A DNA stretch of 64,000 bases from HKCCE3408 sp039183205 (GCA_039183205.1 JBCDBR010000003.1:62001-126000); one strand, 5' to 3'; positions 1-9,593 are shown, counted from the first letter of the stretch. Numbers and translations are program-made. The notes: a model not told the origin generated them from the letters alone.

Positions 1-448
1 TGTTGCCAGCCTCGATCACAGCGCGGTAGCCAGCGATATTGGCCATGGAACTGAGCGCATCCATCTTTTGCGCGCGGCTGATCCGCGGCACCATATCCAT
101 CGCGATGACATTGGCACCTTTGGATTTCGCCAGCTCCATCAGCGCTTCGTTCTGGCCAGGGTAGAAGAACGAGATCAGCAATTGGCCGTCACGCAGACGC
201 TTGGCCTCGGCGTCCGTTGGCGGGCGGACCTTGGCAAGGATATCGACCGCTTTGGTCAATGCAGCGGCCGTGCCGATCACCTCGACGCCCGCGGCCTGAT
301 AGGCGGCATCGGTAAATCCGGCGGCCAGGCCGGCGCCCTTCTCAATCGCGCATTCAAATCCAAGCTTCTGGAGTTGCGCCGCGCTGTCGGGCGTCATCGC
401 CACGCGGGCCTCACCCGGTTCGATCTCTTTCGGCGTGCCGATTTTCAA
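1..448 (-). CDS. pntA: NAD(P) transhydrogenase subunit alpha, 5' part (runs off the left edge)
   Basis: The first 149 residues of the alpha subunit of the proton-translocating NAD(P)+ transhydrogenase, which couples the proton gradient to NADPH formation at the inner membrane. The start is a TTG at 448 preceded by GGGGGA, and the protein opens LKIGTPKEIEPGEARVAMTP, the N-terminal alanine-dehydrogenase/PntA fold. The run SRAQKMDALSSMANIAGYRA is nearly identical to the conserved PntA segment around residue 130. The NAD-binding core and membrane segments lie outside the window. The gene diverges from the SDR gene at 553, so the 104 nt between them should hold both promoters. Confidence 0.93.
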   Translation of the reverse strand, partial: MKIGTPKEIEPGEARVAMTPDSAAQLQKLGFECAIEKGAGLAAGFTDAAYQAAGVEVIGTAAALTKAVDILAKVRPPTDAEAKRLRDGQLLISFFYPGQNEALMELAKSKGANVIAMDMVPRISRAQKMDALSSMANIAGYRAVIEAGN

Positions 449-552
449 TCTCAGTCCCCCTCTTGGCGAGTCAGCCGTGCCGGTTTAGCAACCGACGTAA
501 TGTTTCACAACGAACTGGCACTGCAACCAAAAATTTCAACGAGGAGACGGCA

Positions 553-1314
553 ATGACCGACTTGCACGGCCGGCACGCATTGGTCACAGGTGGCGGCACC
601 GGTATCGGATTGGCGATCGCAACATCCCTTGCCGCGCGAGGCGCGACCGTTACGATCACTGGGCGCAATGGCACGCGCTTGGCAGACGCTGCTTCGGGCC
701 AACACGGTCTGCATCCCATGGCGATGGATGTGGCCGATGAAACCTCGGTTCGGGGAACGATCGCGGATGCGGCCCAAGCGCGCGGCCCGATCTGCATCTG
801 TGTCGCAAATGCTGGCATCGCAGAGCCCGCCCCGTTCGCGCAAGAAACATTGTCTCATTGGCGCAGAACCATGGCCACGAACCTCGATGGCGTGTTTCTA
901 ACCTTGCAAGCGGCCTTGGCGACACTGCCGCCTGGCGAATGGGGGCGCATGATCGCAATCGCCTCAATCGCGGGGATCCGCGGCCTGAAATACGCCCCCG
1001 CCTATACCGCATCCAAACACGGCGTGATCGGCTTGGTGCGGGCGATGTCCGAAGAGTTCATGGGAGGGCCGGTGACGTTCAACGCGATTTGCCCGGGCTA
1101 TGTCGAAACACCCATCGTCACCCGCAACGCTGCACAAATGGCCGAAGCCCGCGGCATCAGCAGCGATGAGGCGCGCGCCAAACTCGCCTCCGCCAATCGC
1201 CACAAGCGCATGCTGGCGGTCGATGAGGTCGCTGGCGCGGCCCTTTGGCTTTGCAGCGATGCAGCCCGAAGTATCAATGGCCAAACCATCGAGATCGCGG
1301 GCGGTCAGGTGTAA
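553..1314 (+). CDS. SDR-family NAD(P)-dependent oxidoreductase
   Basis: A classical short-chain dehydrogenase/reductase of 253 residues. The cofactor motif TGGGTGIG is at residues 12-19 and NAG at 86-88. The catalytic tetrad is complete: N110, S138, Y151 and K155 (YTASK). The segment CPGYVETPIV after the active site is typical of the 3-hydroxybutyrate dehydrogenase / 3-ketoacyl reductase branch. Glycine at the end of the second strand (TGRNG) suggests NADP(H), but this is inference. The ATG at 553 follows GAGGAGA with ideal spacing; the frame is open upstream but has no comparable ribosome site. Substrate is not determinable, since neither neighbour (pntA, DUF3422) suggests a pathway. Confidence 0.88.
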   Translation: MTDLHGRHALVTGGGTGIGLAIATSLAARGATVTITGRNGTRLADAASGQHGLHPMAMDVADETSVRGTIADAAQARGPICICVANAGIAEPAPFAQETLSHWRRTMATNLDGVFLTLQAALATLPPGEWGRMIAIASIAGIRGLKYAPAYTASKHGVIGLVRAMSEEFMGGPVTFNAICPGYVETPIVTRNAAQMAEARGISSDEARAKLASANRHKRMLAVDEVAGAALWLCSDAARSINGQTIEIAGGQV

Positions 1315-1415
1315 CGGCACACCATGGCATACATCCAAACCCCTCATTTCGTTGACTTTTAAGATTTTTGTGCCATCTGCTCGCACTGCGGAATTGCCGT
1401 CCGAACGGAGACCCC

Positions 1416-2696
1416 ATGCCGATTGCAGATCACCCGCTGCGCTTTCGCCTGGCCAACGAATTACACGCCCGGCCATTCCCGGTCATGCAATGCCCGGGCC
1501 AGGTCGCCTACATCGCGGTCAAACAGGAAAAGGATGCCGCCAAGCGCGACAGATCGTTAGACCGGGACCATCTTTTGGCACTATTGGACCGGTATGGGGC
1601 GGCGCATCCGCAACCTGATGCCACGCATTATTCAGGCGATATCGGTCGATACTTCCTGAAGTGGGAGCAGCACACCGAATTTGTGACCTATACCGTCTTT
1701 GTCAGTGGGGCTGGCGCGCGTGCCTTCGACCCTGAGATATGGGAGGTCTTTCCCGACGATTGGCTCGCAAAGGCCCCGGGTGTGTGCATCACGTCGGCAC
1801 ATATCCGCATCGATGCAGCACCCGATGACCCGGAGGCTATTCGCGACGACCTCGGCACATGGTTTGTCCCCGAAAGCCTTGCCGCCAGCCACGTGCTCGA
1901 TCAAAGCGCAATCATCGCAGGTGATTTTCGTATTGCGAGTTCGGGGCATCTGCACTTTGCCATTTTCGCGCATCCCGATACGGGCGAGCGACGGTTGGGC
2001 CGCGTTGTGCAGCGGCTCTGTGAGATCGAAACTTACAAGGCGATGTCTATGCTTGCGCTGCCCCGCGCGCGGGAAATCAGCGCCGATTTGGGACCGATCG
2101 ACGAAGCCCTAAACCGTATCTCGGCGGAGATGACAGCCGATGTCGCACATCCCGACAAGACGCTGACAAAACTGCTCAGCACGGCGGCTGAACTGGAAAA
2201 CATGATGGCCAAAGCGGCGTTCCGATTTGCCGCGACACGGGCATACGAGGCCATTGTAAACCAACGGATTGCGGTGCTGCGGGAAGAACGATTTTTTGGC
2301 CGCCAAACATTTGCGGAATTCATGATGCGCCGGTTTGATCCGGCGATGCGGACTGTCAAAGCAACGGAACGGCGCGTTCAATCGCTCACGGATCGAGCCA
2401 TCCGGGCAGGTGATCTTTTGCGTACCCGTGTCGATGTCGACCGCTCGGCTCAAAACCAGGCGCTTTTGGAAAGCATGGATCGCCGGGCGGACCTTCAGCT
2501 TCGGCTGCAAAAGACGGTCGAAGGTTTGTCGGTCGTCGCCATCAGCTATTACGGCGTGAATTTGGCCGTCTACCTTCTGGCGCCGGTCGCCGAGGCGTTC
2601 GCGATCTCGCAGGTTGGATTGACGGCGCTGGTCACTGCCCCGGTGGTGGGGCTGGTCTGGCTGATCGTGCGGCGTATTCGCGATTCGATGGAATAG
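1416..2696 (+). CDS. DUF3422 family membrane-anchored protein
   Basis: A 426-residue protein that I recognise as DUF3422, a family of unknown function found widely in proteobacteria. It opens with the characteristic LRFRLANELHARPFP segment and has a long soluble part, probably cytoplasmic, with helical stretches around residues 225-370. It ends in two hydrophobic segments (about 375-420) separated by a short loop and followed by RRIRD, consistent with a C-terminal hairpin anchor. ATG 1416 follows ACGGAG at 1404-1410. The gene lies 101 nt after the SDR gene on the same strand, so cotranscription is possible but not shown. Confidence 0.85.
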   Translation: MPIADHPLRFRLANELHARPFPVMQCPGQVAYIAVKQEKDAAKRDRSLDRDHLLALLDRYGAAHPQPDATHYSGDIGRYFLKWEQHTEFVTYTVFVSGAGARAFDPEIWEVFPDDWLAKAPGVCITSAHIRIDAAPDDPEAIRDDLGTWFVPESLAASHVLDQSAIIAGDFRIASSGHLHFAIFAHPDTGERRLGRVVQRLCEIETYKAMSMLALPRAREISADLGPIDEALNRISAEMTADVAHPDKTLTKLLSTAAELENMMAKAAFRFAATRAYEAIVNQRIAVLREERFFGRQTFAEFMMRRFDPAMRTVKATERRVQSLTDRAIRAGDLLRTRVDVDRSAQNQALLESMDRRADLQLRLQKTVEGLSVVAISYYGVNLAVYLLAPVAEAFAISQVGLTALVTAPVVGLVWLIVRRIRDSME

Positions 2697-2709
2697 CCGG
2701 CCGCATTGG

Positions 2710-3135
2710 CTACAGAATATCGACCGAAAGCTCTGCGATCGCGGTCAGCGGCAAGCCGAGGGCCTGCATCGCGGCCAGGGACAATCGGCTGCCGGCACCG
2801 TCAACGCCGCCCGATGGGATCAATTGCAGATCCAGGCTGGTGCCATCCGATGTCGTCACGCGCCCCGGGCCCGGCACATCAACCAATGGCGTTTCCAACC
2901 AAAGCCCGGCCACGGAGGCATCGCCGAGCGTGGCCAAGGTTGTGCCAGGCACTTCCGATTGGGGTGTCGCCGCTGCGTCGTCTACCGGGCGCACAGCCGG
3001 GCGCGGCGTGTCTTCGCCGGCAACCTGCACTGTCGACGTGGGCAAGGGCGGGCCGGCCCGTCCACCGAATTGCGGCAATTGCAGGCCACAACCCGTCAAA
3101 ACCAGAAGCAAAGAGATAGAGACAAGCCGCATCAT
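2710..3135 (-). CDS. Small proline/glycine-rich lipoprotein, function unknown
   Basis: About 140 residues. It begins MMRLVSISLLLVLTGCG, a lipoprotein signal peptide with lipobox LTGC, so the mature protein should be lipid-anchored from that cysteine. A flexible Pro/Thr/Ala-rich stretch follows (mature residues about 10-55), then a small folded C-terminal part ending ALGLPLTAIAELSVDIL. Either of two adjacent ATGs (3135, 3132) could be used; no strong Shine-Dalgarno is visible, and the longer frame upstream would spoil the signal peptide. The gene is convergent with DUF3422 (14 nt gap) and divergent from moaA. Similar short lipoproteins occur in related genomes, but I cannot assign a function. 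Confidence 0.7.
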   Translation of the reverse strand: MMRLVSISLLLVLTGCGLQLPQFGGRAGPPLPTSTVQVAGEDTPRPAVRPVDDAAATPQSEVPGTTLATLGDASVAGLWLETPLVDVPGPGRVTTSDGTSLDLQLIPSGGVDGAGSRLSLAAMQALGLPLTAIAELSVDIL

Positions 3136-3217
3136 GCAGGAAGCGTAAGCGCAATGTGATCGACCTTCAACGTTCACCGTCCTTGCCAGCGGCGAATGGC
3201 AGATTTACATCAAGCGC

Positions 3218-4225
3218 ATGGGAGACGCGCCGCTTATCGATCCATTTGCCAGACCGATCACGTATCTTCGGGTGTCGGTCACCGACCGCTGCGATTTTCG
3301 CTGCGTCTATTGCATGTCGGAAAACATGACCTTCCTGCCGAAACGGGAACTGCTGAGCCTGGAGGAACTGGATCGGATGTGCAGCACCTTCATTGGTCTG
3401 GGCGTCCGCAAATTGCGCATTACCGGCGGAGAGCCTTTGGTGCGCAAGGACATCATGACCTTCTTCCGCTCCATCAGTCGGCATTTGGACAGCGGCGCGC
3501 TTGAGGAACTCACGCTGACCACAAATGGCAGCCAGCTTGCGCGTTACGCGCAGGACCTTGCAGAGATCGGCATCCGAAGGGTCAACGTGTCGCTGGATAC
3601 GCTGGATGCAGAGAAATTCGCCAAGATCACGCGTTGGGGCCGCCTGCCGCAAGTTCTGGCCGGCATAGACGCGGCGCAAGCGGCGGGACTGCGCGTGAAA
3701 CTCAACGCCGTGGCGTTAAAGGGCGTCAACGAGGACGAATTGTTTGATCTGCAATCCTGGTGCGCCAGCCGCGGGATGGATCTGACATTCATCGAAGTCA
3801 TGCCGATGGGCGATCTGGGCAATGAAGACAGGCTTGATCAATATTGGTCACTCAAAGACTTGCGCCGCCAATTGGCCGATCGTTTCACGCTTTCGGATTT
3901 GGCGATGCGGACCGGCGGACCGGCGCGCTATGTGCGCATCGAAGAAACCGGGCAGACGATTGGCTTTATCACGCCACTGACGCATAATTTCTGCGAAAGC
4001 TGCAACCGCGTTCGACTGACATGCACGGGCCAACTTTATATGTGTTTGGGTCAAGAAGACATGGTCGACCTGCGCGCGCCGTTGCGCCAATCGCACGACG
4101 ATGCACCGCTGGTAGACGCGATCCGTCGGGCCATAGCGCACAAACCCAAGGGCCACGATTTTGAATATTCGCGCCAACGCGTCGATGGGCAGATGAGCCG
4201 CCATATGAGCCATACTGGCGGCTAG
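3218..4225 (+). CDS. moaA: GTP 3',8-cyclase (molybdenum cofactor biosynthesis protein A)
   Basis: A radical-SAM enzyme of 335 residues, the usual MoaA length. It catalyses the first step of molybdopterin synthesis, rearranging GTP to 3',8-cyclo-7,8-dihydro-GTP before MoaC acts. The N-terminal cluster motif C25-x3-C29-x2-C32 (CDFRCVYC) is present, as is the GGEP motif (TGGEPLVRK). The C-terminal second cluster has cysteines in NFCESCNRVRLTC and in LYMC. The chain ends in the twin glycine (HTGG) needed for function in this family. No moaC or moaE is adjacent, so it stands alone. The Shine-Dalgarno at 3218 is weak. Confidence 0.96.
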   Translation: MGDAPLIDPFARPITYLRVSVTDRCDFRCVYCMSENMTFLPKRELLSLEELDRMCSTFIGLGVRKLRITGGEPLVRKDIMTFFRSISRHLDSGALEELTLTTNGSQLARYAQDLAEIGIRRVNVSLDTLDAEKFAKITRWGRLPQVLAGIDAAQAAGLRVKLNAVALKGVNEDELFDLQSWCASRGMDLTFIEVMPMGDLGNEDRLDQYWSLKDLRRQLADRFTLSDLAMRTGGPARYVRIEETGQTIGFITPLTHNFCESCNRVRLTCTGQLYMCLGQEDMVDLRAPLRQSHDDAPLVDAIRRAIAHKPKGHDFEYSRQRVDGQMSRHMSHTGG

Positions 4226-4262
4226 CCCCTTGACCACTTCGTTGCCCTGGCGCGCGCGGCCC

Positions 4263-5426
4263 CTAGGCCGCAGGCAGACGCCGCTCCACGATCTCTGCCC
4301 ACCAGGAACAACCGGCAGGAATGGCTTCGTCATTGAAGTCATATTTCGGGTGATGCACGTTTGCGGTGTCGCCGTTGCCAACCAGGATATAGGCGCCCGG
4401 TCGCGCATTTAGCATGAACGCAAAGTCCTCACCGCCCATGACCTGTGGCGCCTCATCGCAATCGCCCGCGACGGCCTTTGCCACCTCGGCTGCAAAGGTC
4501 GTTTGATCCTCCGAATTGGACATCACCGGGTAGTTTCGTTGGTAGGCAACCTCGATCTCTCCAGCGAACGTAGCGGCAATTCCAGCCGCGATCGCCTTGA
4601 TCCGTGCCTCGGCTAAATCGTGTATCTCTGCATCCAACGTCCGCACCGTGCCGCGCAAATGAACCGAGGCCGGGATCACGTTGAACGCCTTTGAACTGGT
4701 TTCAAACGAGGTGACCGACACCACAAGCTCTTTGATCGGATCCGCGTTCCGGCTTGCGATTGTTTGAAGGGCGAGAACCAGATGCGAGGCCATCACCGTG
4801 GGATCGACCGTCTCTTGCGGCTTGGCCGCGTGACCGCCAACGCCTGTCACCGTTATGTCAAACACATCCGTTGCCGCGAAAAACGCCCCAGGCCGGATCG
4901 AGAACGAACCAACGGGCCGGCCGGGCCAGTTATGCATGCCGTAGACTTCCTCGATGGCAAAACGATCCATCATGCCATCATCAACCATTTCGCGCCCTCC
5001 CCCGCCGCCTTCTTCGGCCGGTTGGAAGATGACCGCGACGCGGCCGTCGAAATTGCGCGTCTCGGCGAGGTATTTCGCCGCCCCCAACAGCATGGCTGTG
5101 TGACCGTCATGACCGCAGGCATGCATCGCACCGGCCGTCTTTGAGGCATGCGCGACGCCGGTTTCTTCGTGGATCGGCAACGCATCCATATCGGCGCGCA
5201 AACCAATTGTCCGGCCTGAGCCATTTGACTTGCCGTTGATGATCCCAACCACGCCTGTGCGGCCCAAACCCGTGACAATTTCATCGCAGCCGAACGCTTT
5301 CAGCTTTTCCGCAACGATGGCAGACGTTCTATGGGTTTCAAACAGGATTTCGGGGTTTTCGTGGAAATCCCGGCGCCATGCTGTGATCTCCGGCAAAAGC
5401 TCGGCAAAGCGGTTTTTGATAGGCAT
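4263..5426 (-). CDS. M20-family amidohydrolase (hippurate/N-acyl amino acid hydrolase type), copy 1
   Basis: A 387-residue metallopeptidase-fold amidohydrolase. It carries the M20D metal and catalytic motifs ACGHDGHTAMLLG and PAEEGGGGG, the dimerisation-domain YGMHN segment, and GGEDFAFML near the C-terminus. Family members cleave N-acyl amino acids, hippurate or indole-acetyl conjugates; the substrate here is unknown. It is a tandem paralogue of the next gene: both open MP(I/V)KNR.AEL..EIT.WRR and end with nearly the same GDTA.VHHP tail. It is the last gene of a leftward unit (ABC ATPase, ArgE-like, copy 2, copy 1), lying 9 nt after copy 2, and is convergent with moaA. Confidence 0.9.
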   Translation of the reverse strand: MPIKNRFAELLPEITAWRRDFHENPEILFETHRTSAIVAEKLKAFGCDEIVTGLGRTGVVGIINGKSNGSGRTIGLRADMDALPIHEETGVAHASKTAGAMHACGHDGHTAMLLGAAKYLAETRNFDGRVAVIFQPAEEGGGGGREMVDDGMMDRFAIEEVYGMHNWPGRPVGSFSIRPGAFFAATDVFDITVTGVGGHAAKPQETVDPTVMASHLVLALQTIASRNADPIKELVVSVTSFETSSKAFNVIPASVHLRGTVRTLDAEIHDLAEARIKAIAAGIAATFAGEIEVAYQRNYPVMSNSEDQTTFAAEVAKAVAGDCDEAPQVMGGEDFAFMLNARPGAYILVGNGDTANVHHPKYDFNDEAIPAGCSWWAEIVERRLPAA

Positions 5427-5435
5427 GTTCGTTCC

Positions 5436-6608
5436 TTACGCAGCCGGCATTCGGCGTTCAACCAATTCAGCGAAAAACGATGTGCCATAGGGGATCGCAT
5501 CATCGTTGAAATTGTATTCGGGGTGATGCACGCGCGCAGTGTCGCCATTGCCGACATTGACAAACGCGCCCGGCCGTTCGTTCAGCATATAGCTAAAATC
5601 CTCGGCCCCCATGACAGGCGGGCGGCCAAAACGCACTTTGCCGGTTCCAGCAACCGTTTCCGCGATGTCTCGCGCAATGACCGCGTTTTCGTCGTGGTTC
5701 ACCGTGACCGGGTAGCCCCGCTCATAGGTCAATTCTGCCGTGCAACGATAGGCTTTGGCGGTGGCCTCCAGAACCTCGCGGATGCGCGTCTCGGCCAGGT
5801 CGCGAACGTCTTCGTTCAACGTGCGAACGGTCCCCGCCAGTCGGACTTGTTCGTCGATCACATTTGTCGCCTCGCTCTGTGTTTGCATGACACAGGTGGA
5901 AATCACCAACGCCTCAAGCGGGTCGCTCGACCGGCTGACAATGGTCTGCAATGCCAAAACGCACGCCGCTGCGGCCGGGACTGGATCAATGGCAAATTGC
6001 GGGCGCGCGGCATGACCGCCGGTGCCGCGAATAAAGACCTCGAACTCGTCCGCAGCAGCCATGATCGGTCCGGGCGCGACGCCAAATTCTCCGATGGGCA
6101 AACCCGGCTCGTTATGCATGCCGTAAACCTCGTTGATGCCGAACCTGTCCATCATGCCGTCTTGCACCATGGCTTGGCCGCCCGCGCCGCCTTCTTCGGC
6201 CGGTTGGAAGATAACGGCGACCGCGCCGTCAAAGTTCCGCGTTTCTGTCAGGTATTTGGCCGTCCCGAGCAGCATGGCGGTGTGACCGTCATGCCCGCAG
6301 GCATGCATTTTGCCATCTGTCTTGGAGGCATAGGGCAGCCCGGTCCGTTCCGTCATCGGCAAGGCATCCATATCGGCCCGCAAACCAATGCAGCGCCCTT
6401 TCGTGTCGGTTTTGCCGCGAATGATGCCGACAATCCCGGTCCGCCCGATCCCGGGTACAACCTCGTCCACGCCAAACTCGCGCAGCTTTGCCTCAACCAG
6501 CGCTGTCGTCTTCGGCAAGTCGTAAAGTGTTTCGGGGTTTTCGTGAATCGTGCGGCGCCATTCGGTGATTTCCGAATGCAGCTCCGCAAGGCGATTTTTC
6601 ACGGGCAT
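5436..6608 (-). CDS. M20-family amidohydrolase, copy 2
   Basis: A 390-residue M20D amidohydrolase with the motifs ACGHDGHTAMLLG, PAEEGGAGG, YGMHNEPG and AEDFSYML. The ATG at 6608 has AAGGA 7 nt upstream and lies 4 nt past the ArgE-like stop, so I prefer it to the long upstream extension. It resembles copy 1 along its whole length, but the substrate-lining positions differ (for example MHNEPG against MHNWPG). This suggests duplication with divergent specificity, probably for acylated amino acids or small peptides brought in by the adjacent ABC transporter. Confidence 0.9.
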   Translation of the reverse strand: MPVKNRLAELHSEITEWRRTIHENPETLYDLPKTTALVEAKLREFGVDEVVPGIGRTGIVGIIRGKTDTKGRCIGLRADMDALPMTERTGLPYASKTDGKMHACGHDGHTAMLLGTAKYLTETRNFDGAVAVIFQPAEEGGAGGQAMVQDGMMDRFGINEVYGMHNEPGLPIGEFGVAPGPIMAAADEFEVFIRGTGGHAARPQFAIDPVPAAAACVLALQTIVSRSSDPLEALVISTCVMQTQSEATNVIDEQVRLAGTVRTLNEDVRDLAETRIREVLEATAKAYRCTAELTYERGYPVTVNHDENAVIARDIAETVAGTGKVRFGRPPVMGAEDFSYMLNERPGAFVNVGNGDTARVHHPEYNFNDDAIPYGTSFFAELVERRMPAA

Positions 6609-6612
6609 ATGG

Positions 6613-7770
6613 TCATCCTTCGCAAAGATGGTCGAGCAACCGGTCGATAAAGGCACCGCCCTGCCGGAATTGTTCGATTGTGATGTATTCGTCGGCCTGA
6701 TGCGCTTGATCGATCGAACCAGGTCCGCACACAACAGCAGAATAGCCCCCGTCTTGGAACTGACCAGCCTCCGTGCCAAAACTCACCACCGCCGTGCCAT
6801 TTGCACCGGATAAACGCCGCGCCAAGGCCTCTGCCGCACCATCGGTTTCTGGCGCCAGCCCCGGTAAATCCCATTGCGGCATCAGATCGATGCCGGTGTC
6901 GGGATGGATCTTTTGCATCTGTTCGGTCAGGCGCGCGGCCTCGGCTGTGATCTCTTCGGCCCATTGGGCATTGGACTCATCCGGCACGCAGCGGGCGCCC
7001 AATTTGAAATGACAATCCTTGGCCGTGATGTTGTGTGCCGTGCCGCCTTCGATCATGCCCACATGCAAGGTGGTGTAGGGCGGCACAAAATCCACATCCG
7101 GACCGGCGGCGGCTGCGTTTTTCGCGTTCACGCGGTTAGCCCAGTCAATCAGTTTGGCACCTTCCATGATCGCAGAGACGCCAAGATGCTGAAGCGAGGA
7201 ATGCACTTCGTAGCCGCGGACATGGACGTCAAACCCGACCCCGCCTTTATGGCCGGTCACGATTTGCATGCTGGTGGGCTCCCCCACGATTGCAAGGGCC
7301 GCTTTCGGAACAACACCCTGCATCGCCGCGATCATCGGTGGCGCCCCGACGCAACCAACCTCTTCGTCGCGTGTGAGGCATATCTGCAAAGGGCGCTTCA
7401 GGCCGCGTTCGATGGCTGGCCCGACCGCAGAAAGGGCGAGCGCATCGAACCCTTTCATATCGCAGGTCCCTCGGCCGTAAAGCTTGCCGTCACGTTCCGT
7501 CACGGTGAACGGATCAAAGCTCCAGTCCTGGCCGTCAATGGGGACCACATCGACATGGCCTGACAGGATCACACCGCCTTCAATCTCAGGCCCAATATGC
7601 GCGAACAACGACGCCTTGGTGCCGTCTTCGTTATAGTCGCGGTGGCAGGTCACGCCAAATTCGCCCAGATATCCTTCGACCCAATCGATCAGAGGCAAAT
7701 TGCTGTCCCGGCTGACGGTTGGAAAACTGACGAGACGATCAAGCAGTTCCCGCGCAGAAAGTGCCGCCAT
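6613..7770 (-). CDS. argE: Acetylornithine deacetylase-like M20 hydrolase (ArgE type)
   Basis: A 385-residue zinc hydrolase of the ArgE/DapE/ACY1 branch. Motifs seen are SGHVDVVP (first metal ligands), GRGTCDMKGF, TRDEEVG (catalytic and bridging acidic residues), EPTS, and GTEAGQFQ near the end. The family removes the acetyl group of N-acetylornithine. Because alphaproteobacteria usually make ornithine with ArgJ, and because this gene sits in a peptide-transporter operon with two other M20 enzymes, a catabolic N-acyl amino acid deacylase role is at least as likely. ATG 7770 lies 2 nt after the upstream ATPase stop; a TTG 15 nt further upstream is less likely. Confidence 0.86.
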   Translation of the reverse strand: MAALSARELLDRLVSFPTVSRDSNLPLIDWVEGYLGEFGVTCHRDYNEDGTKASLFAHIGPEIEGGVILSGHVDVVPIDGQDWSFDPFTVTERDGKLYGRGTCDMKGFDALALSAVGPAIERGLKRPLQICLTRDEEVGCVGAPPMIAAMQGVVPKAALAIVGEPTSMQIVTGHKGGVGFDVHVRGYEVHSSLQHLGVSAIMEGAKLIDWANRVNAKNAAAAGPDVDFVPPYTTLHVGMIEGGTAHNITAKDCHFKLGARCVPDESNAQWAEEITAEAARLTEQMQKIHPDTGIDLMPQWDLPGLAPETDGAAEALARRLSGANGTAVVSFGTEAGQFQDGGYSAVVCGPGSIDQAHQADEYITIEQFRQGGAFIDRLLDHLCEG

Positions 7771-7772
7771 GT

Positions 7773-9593
7773 TCAGTATCCGCAATCTGTAATCAGCACG
7801 CGGTGGTCTGGCCCAACCTCGCGGTATTCCGACGGCTCAGGCGAATAGCCGACCGGATGGACAGGCGAGGCGATGGGTTTGAAATTTAGGTCTTTTTCCA
7901 GCATGCGCTGGCTTGGATCGGCCACCGGCACCGCCTTTAGCAGCGCCTGAGTATAGGGATGGCTGGGGTTTTCGAATACGCTGGCTCTGGGCCCGATTTC
8001 GACCAACCGTCCCAAATACATCACGCCCACATTGTGGCTGACCCGTTCGACCACGGCCATGTCGTGGCTAATGAACAGATAGCTGAGGCCCAATTCAGCC
8101 TGCAATTCCATCATCAGGTTCAAGACTTCGGCTTGCACGGACACATCCAGCGCCGAGACTGCTTCGTCCGCGATGATCAATTTCGGGTTCAGCGCCAAGG
8201 CTCGGGCAATCGCCACACGCTGACGCTGCCCACCCGAAAGCTCGTGCGGATAGCGGCTCATGAAACTGCGCGGCAACTGCACGCGGTCAAAGAGCATCGC
8301 GACCCGGTCGGTCCGTTCCGAACCTGGGAACAGATCGAAATTCGACATCGGCTCTGCAACTTGTGCGCCGAGCTGCATTTGCGGGTTAAGCGATGCAAAC
8401 GGGTCTTGAAAAACCATCTGCATGTCTTGGCGCGCGCGGCGCAGATCGCGTTGGCTGAGCGCCATGATATCTTTGTGATCAAGTTCCACCCGGCCAGATA
8501 TCGGCTCGACCAACCGCAGGATCGAACGTCCGGCGGTGGATTTCCCGCAACCGGATTCGCCCACCAAGCTCAGCGTGCGTCCGGCATTAACGGAAAACGA
8601 AAGGTCCTCAACCGCGTGCACATTGGCCAATACGCGGCGCATCAGCCCGCCTTTGACTGGAAACCGGGTTGTCAGATTTTCAACCGACAACAGCGTGTCT
8701 TCCGTTCCAGCGATTGGTTCCGGCTCCGCGCTATCGCGGCCAAAAAGCTTCATCGGCTCCGGCAGGGCCTTGCCGCGCATTTCGCCAAGTTTGGGCACCG
8801 CCGCCAGCAAAGCCTTGGTGTATTCATGTTGTGGGTTGTGGAAGATCTGTTCGACCGGGCCTTCTTCGACTTTGTTGCCGCGGAACATGACCACGACACG
8901 GTCAGCGATTTGCGCCACAACCGCCATATCATGCGTGATGAACATCACGCTGGCGCCGGTCTCGCTTTTGAGGCGGTTGATCAGGGCCAGAATCTCAGCC
9001 TGGATTGTCACATCAAGCGCGGTTGTCGGCTCATCGGCGATCAGCATGCGCGGCTCGCAGGCCAGTGCCATCGCGATTACGACCCGCTGTCGCATACCCC
9101 CGGAAAGCTCGTGCGGATATTGCTTCAGCCGGCGCGCGGGTTCGGGTATCCGAACCTGCTTGAGCAGATCGAGAGCGCGGGCAGTCGCATCCGCGCGCGA
9201 CATGCCGCGATGTCGCCTAAGCCCTTCCGTAAGCTGCTGTTCGATGGTGAAGACCGGATTAAGCGCGGTCATCGGCTCTTGGAAAATCATGCCGATTTCA
9301 TTGCCGCGCATGTCGCGCATCGTGCCATCGGCGGCGCGGCTTAGATCAATGCGTTCGCCATCTTTGCGCTCGAATTCAAGCGCTCCGTTCGCGATCGTTC
9401 CGCCGCCGAATTCCACCAGCCGCATGATCGACAGAGACGAAACGGACTTTCCCGAGCCCGACTCACCCACAATACAAACCGTCTCGCCGGCGCCGACTTG
9501 GAACGACACGTCTTCGACGCCCACCACTTTGCCACCTTTGGTTTGAAATTCCACGCGCAGGTTTCGGACGTCGACGACGGGATGATCGAGCAT
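7773..9593 (-). CDS. Peptide/glutathione-type ABC transporter ATPase, two ATPase domains fused (DppD-DppF, GsiA-like)
   Basis: A 606-residue protein holding two complete ABC ATPase domains, residues about 5-260 and 295-580. Domain 1 has Walker A GESGSGKS, signature LSGGMRQR and Walker B LIADEP. Domain 2 has GESGCGKST, LSGGQRQR and LIIADEA. Each domain is followed by an oligopeptide-transporter tail of the HP.TY.LL type. It should energise import through the two permeases encoded divergently at 11653 and 12656. ATG 9593 is placed 6 nt after GAGGA; a TTG two codons earlier is too close to that site. Separate DppD and DppF proteins are the more familiar arrangement; fused forms such as GsiA are known. 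Confidence 0.94.
   Translation of the reverse strand: MLDHPVVDVRNLRVEFQTKGGKVVGVEDVSFQVGAGETVCIVGESGSGKSVSSLSIMRLVEFGGGTIANGALEFERKDGERIDLSRAADGTMRDMRGNEIGMIFQEPMTALNPVFTIEQQLTEGLRRHRGMSRADATARALDLLKQVRIPEPARRLKQYPHELSGGMRQRVVIAMALACEPRMLIADEPTTALDVTIQAEILALINRLKSETGASVMFITHDMAVVAQIADRVVVMFRGNKVEEGPVEQIFHNPQHEYTKALLAAVPKLGEMRGKALPEPMKLFGRDSAEPEPIAGTEDTLLSVENLTTRFPVKGGLMRRVLANVHAVEDLSFSVNAGRTLSLVGESGCGKSTAGRSILRLVEPISGRVELDHKDIMALSQRDLRRARQDMQMVFQDPFASLNPQMQLGAQVAEPMSNFDLFPGSERTDRVAMLFDRVQLPRSFMSRYPHELSGGQRQRVAIARALALNPKLIIADEAVSALDVSVQAEVLNLMMELQAELGLSYLFISHDMAVVERVSHNVGVMYLGRLVEIGPRASVFENPSHPYTQALLKAVPVADPSQRMLEKDLNFKPIASPVHPVGYSPEPSEYREVGPDHRVLITDCGY

Noticed and set aside
5331..6650. Long plus-strand open frame (439 codons) opposite the M20 genes.
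   Set aside because: It is antisense to two clear M20 hydrolases with intact motifs; its own translation has no domain and no ribosome site.
7959..9546. Two overlapping plus-strand open frames of 336-461 codons opposite the ABC ATPase.
   Set aside because: Shadow frames of the fused ATPase gene; they lack any motif.
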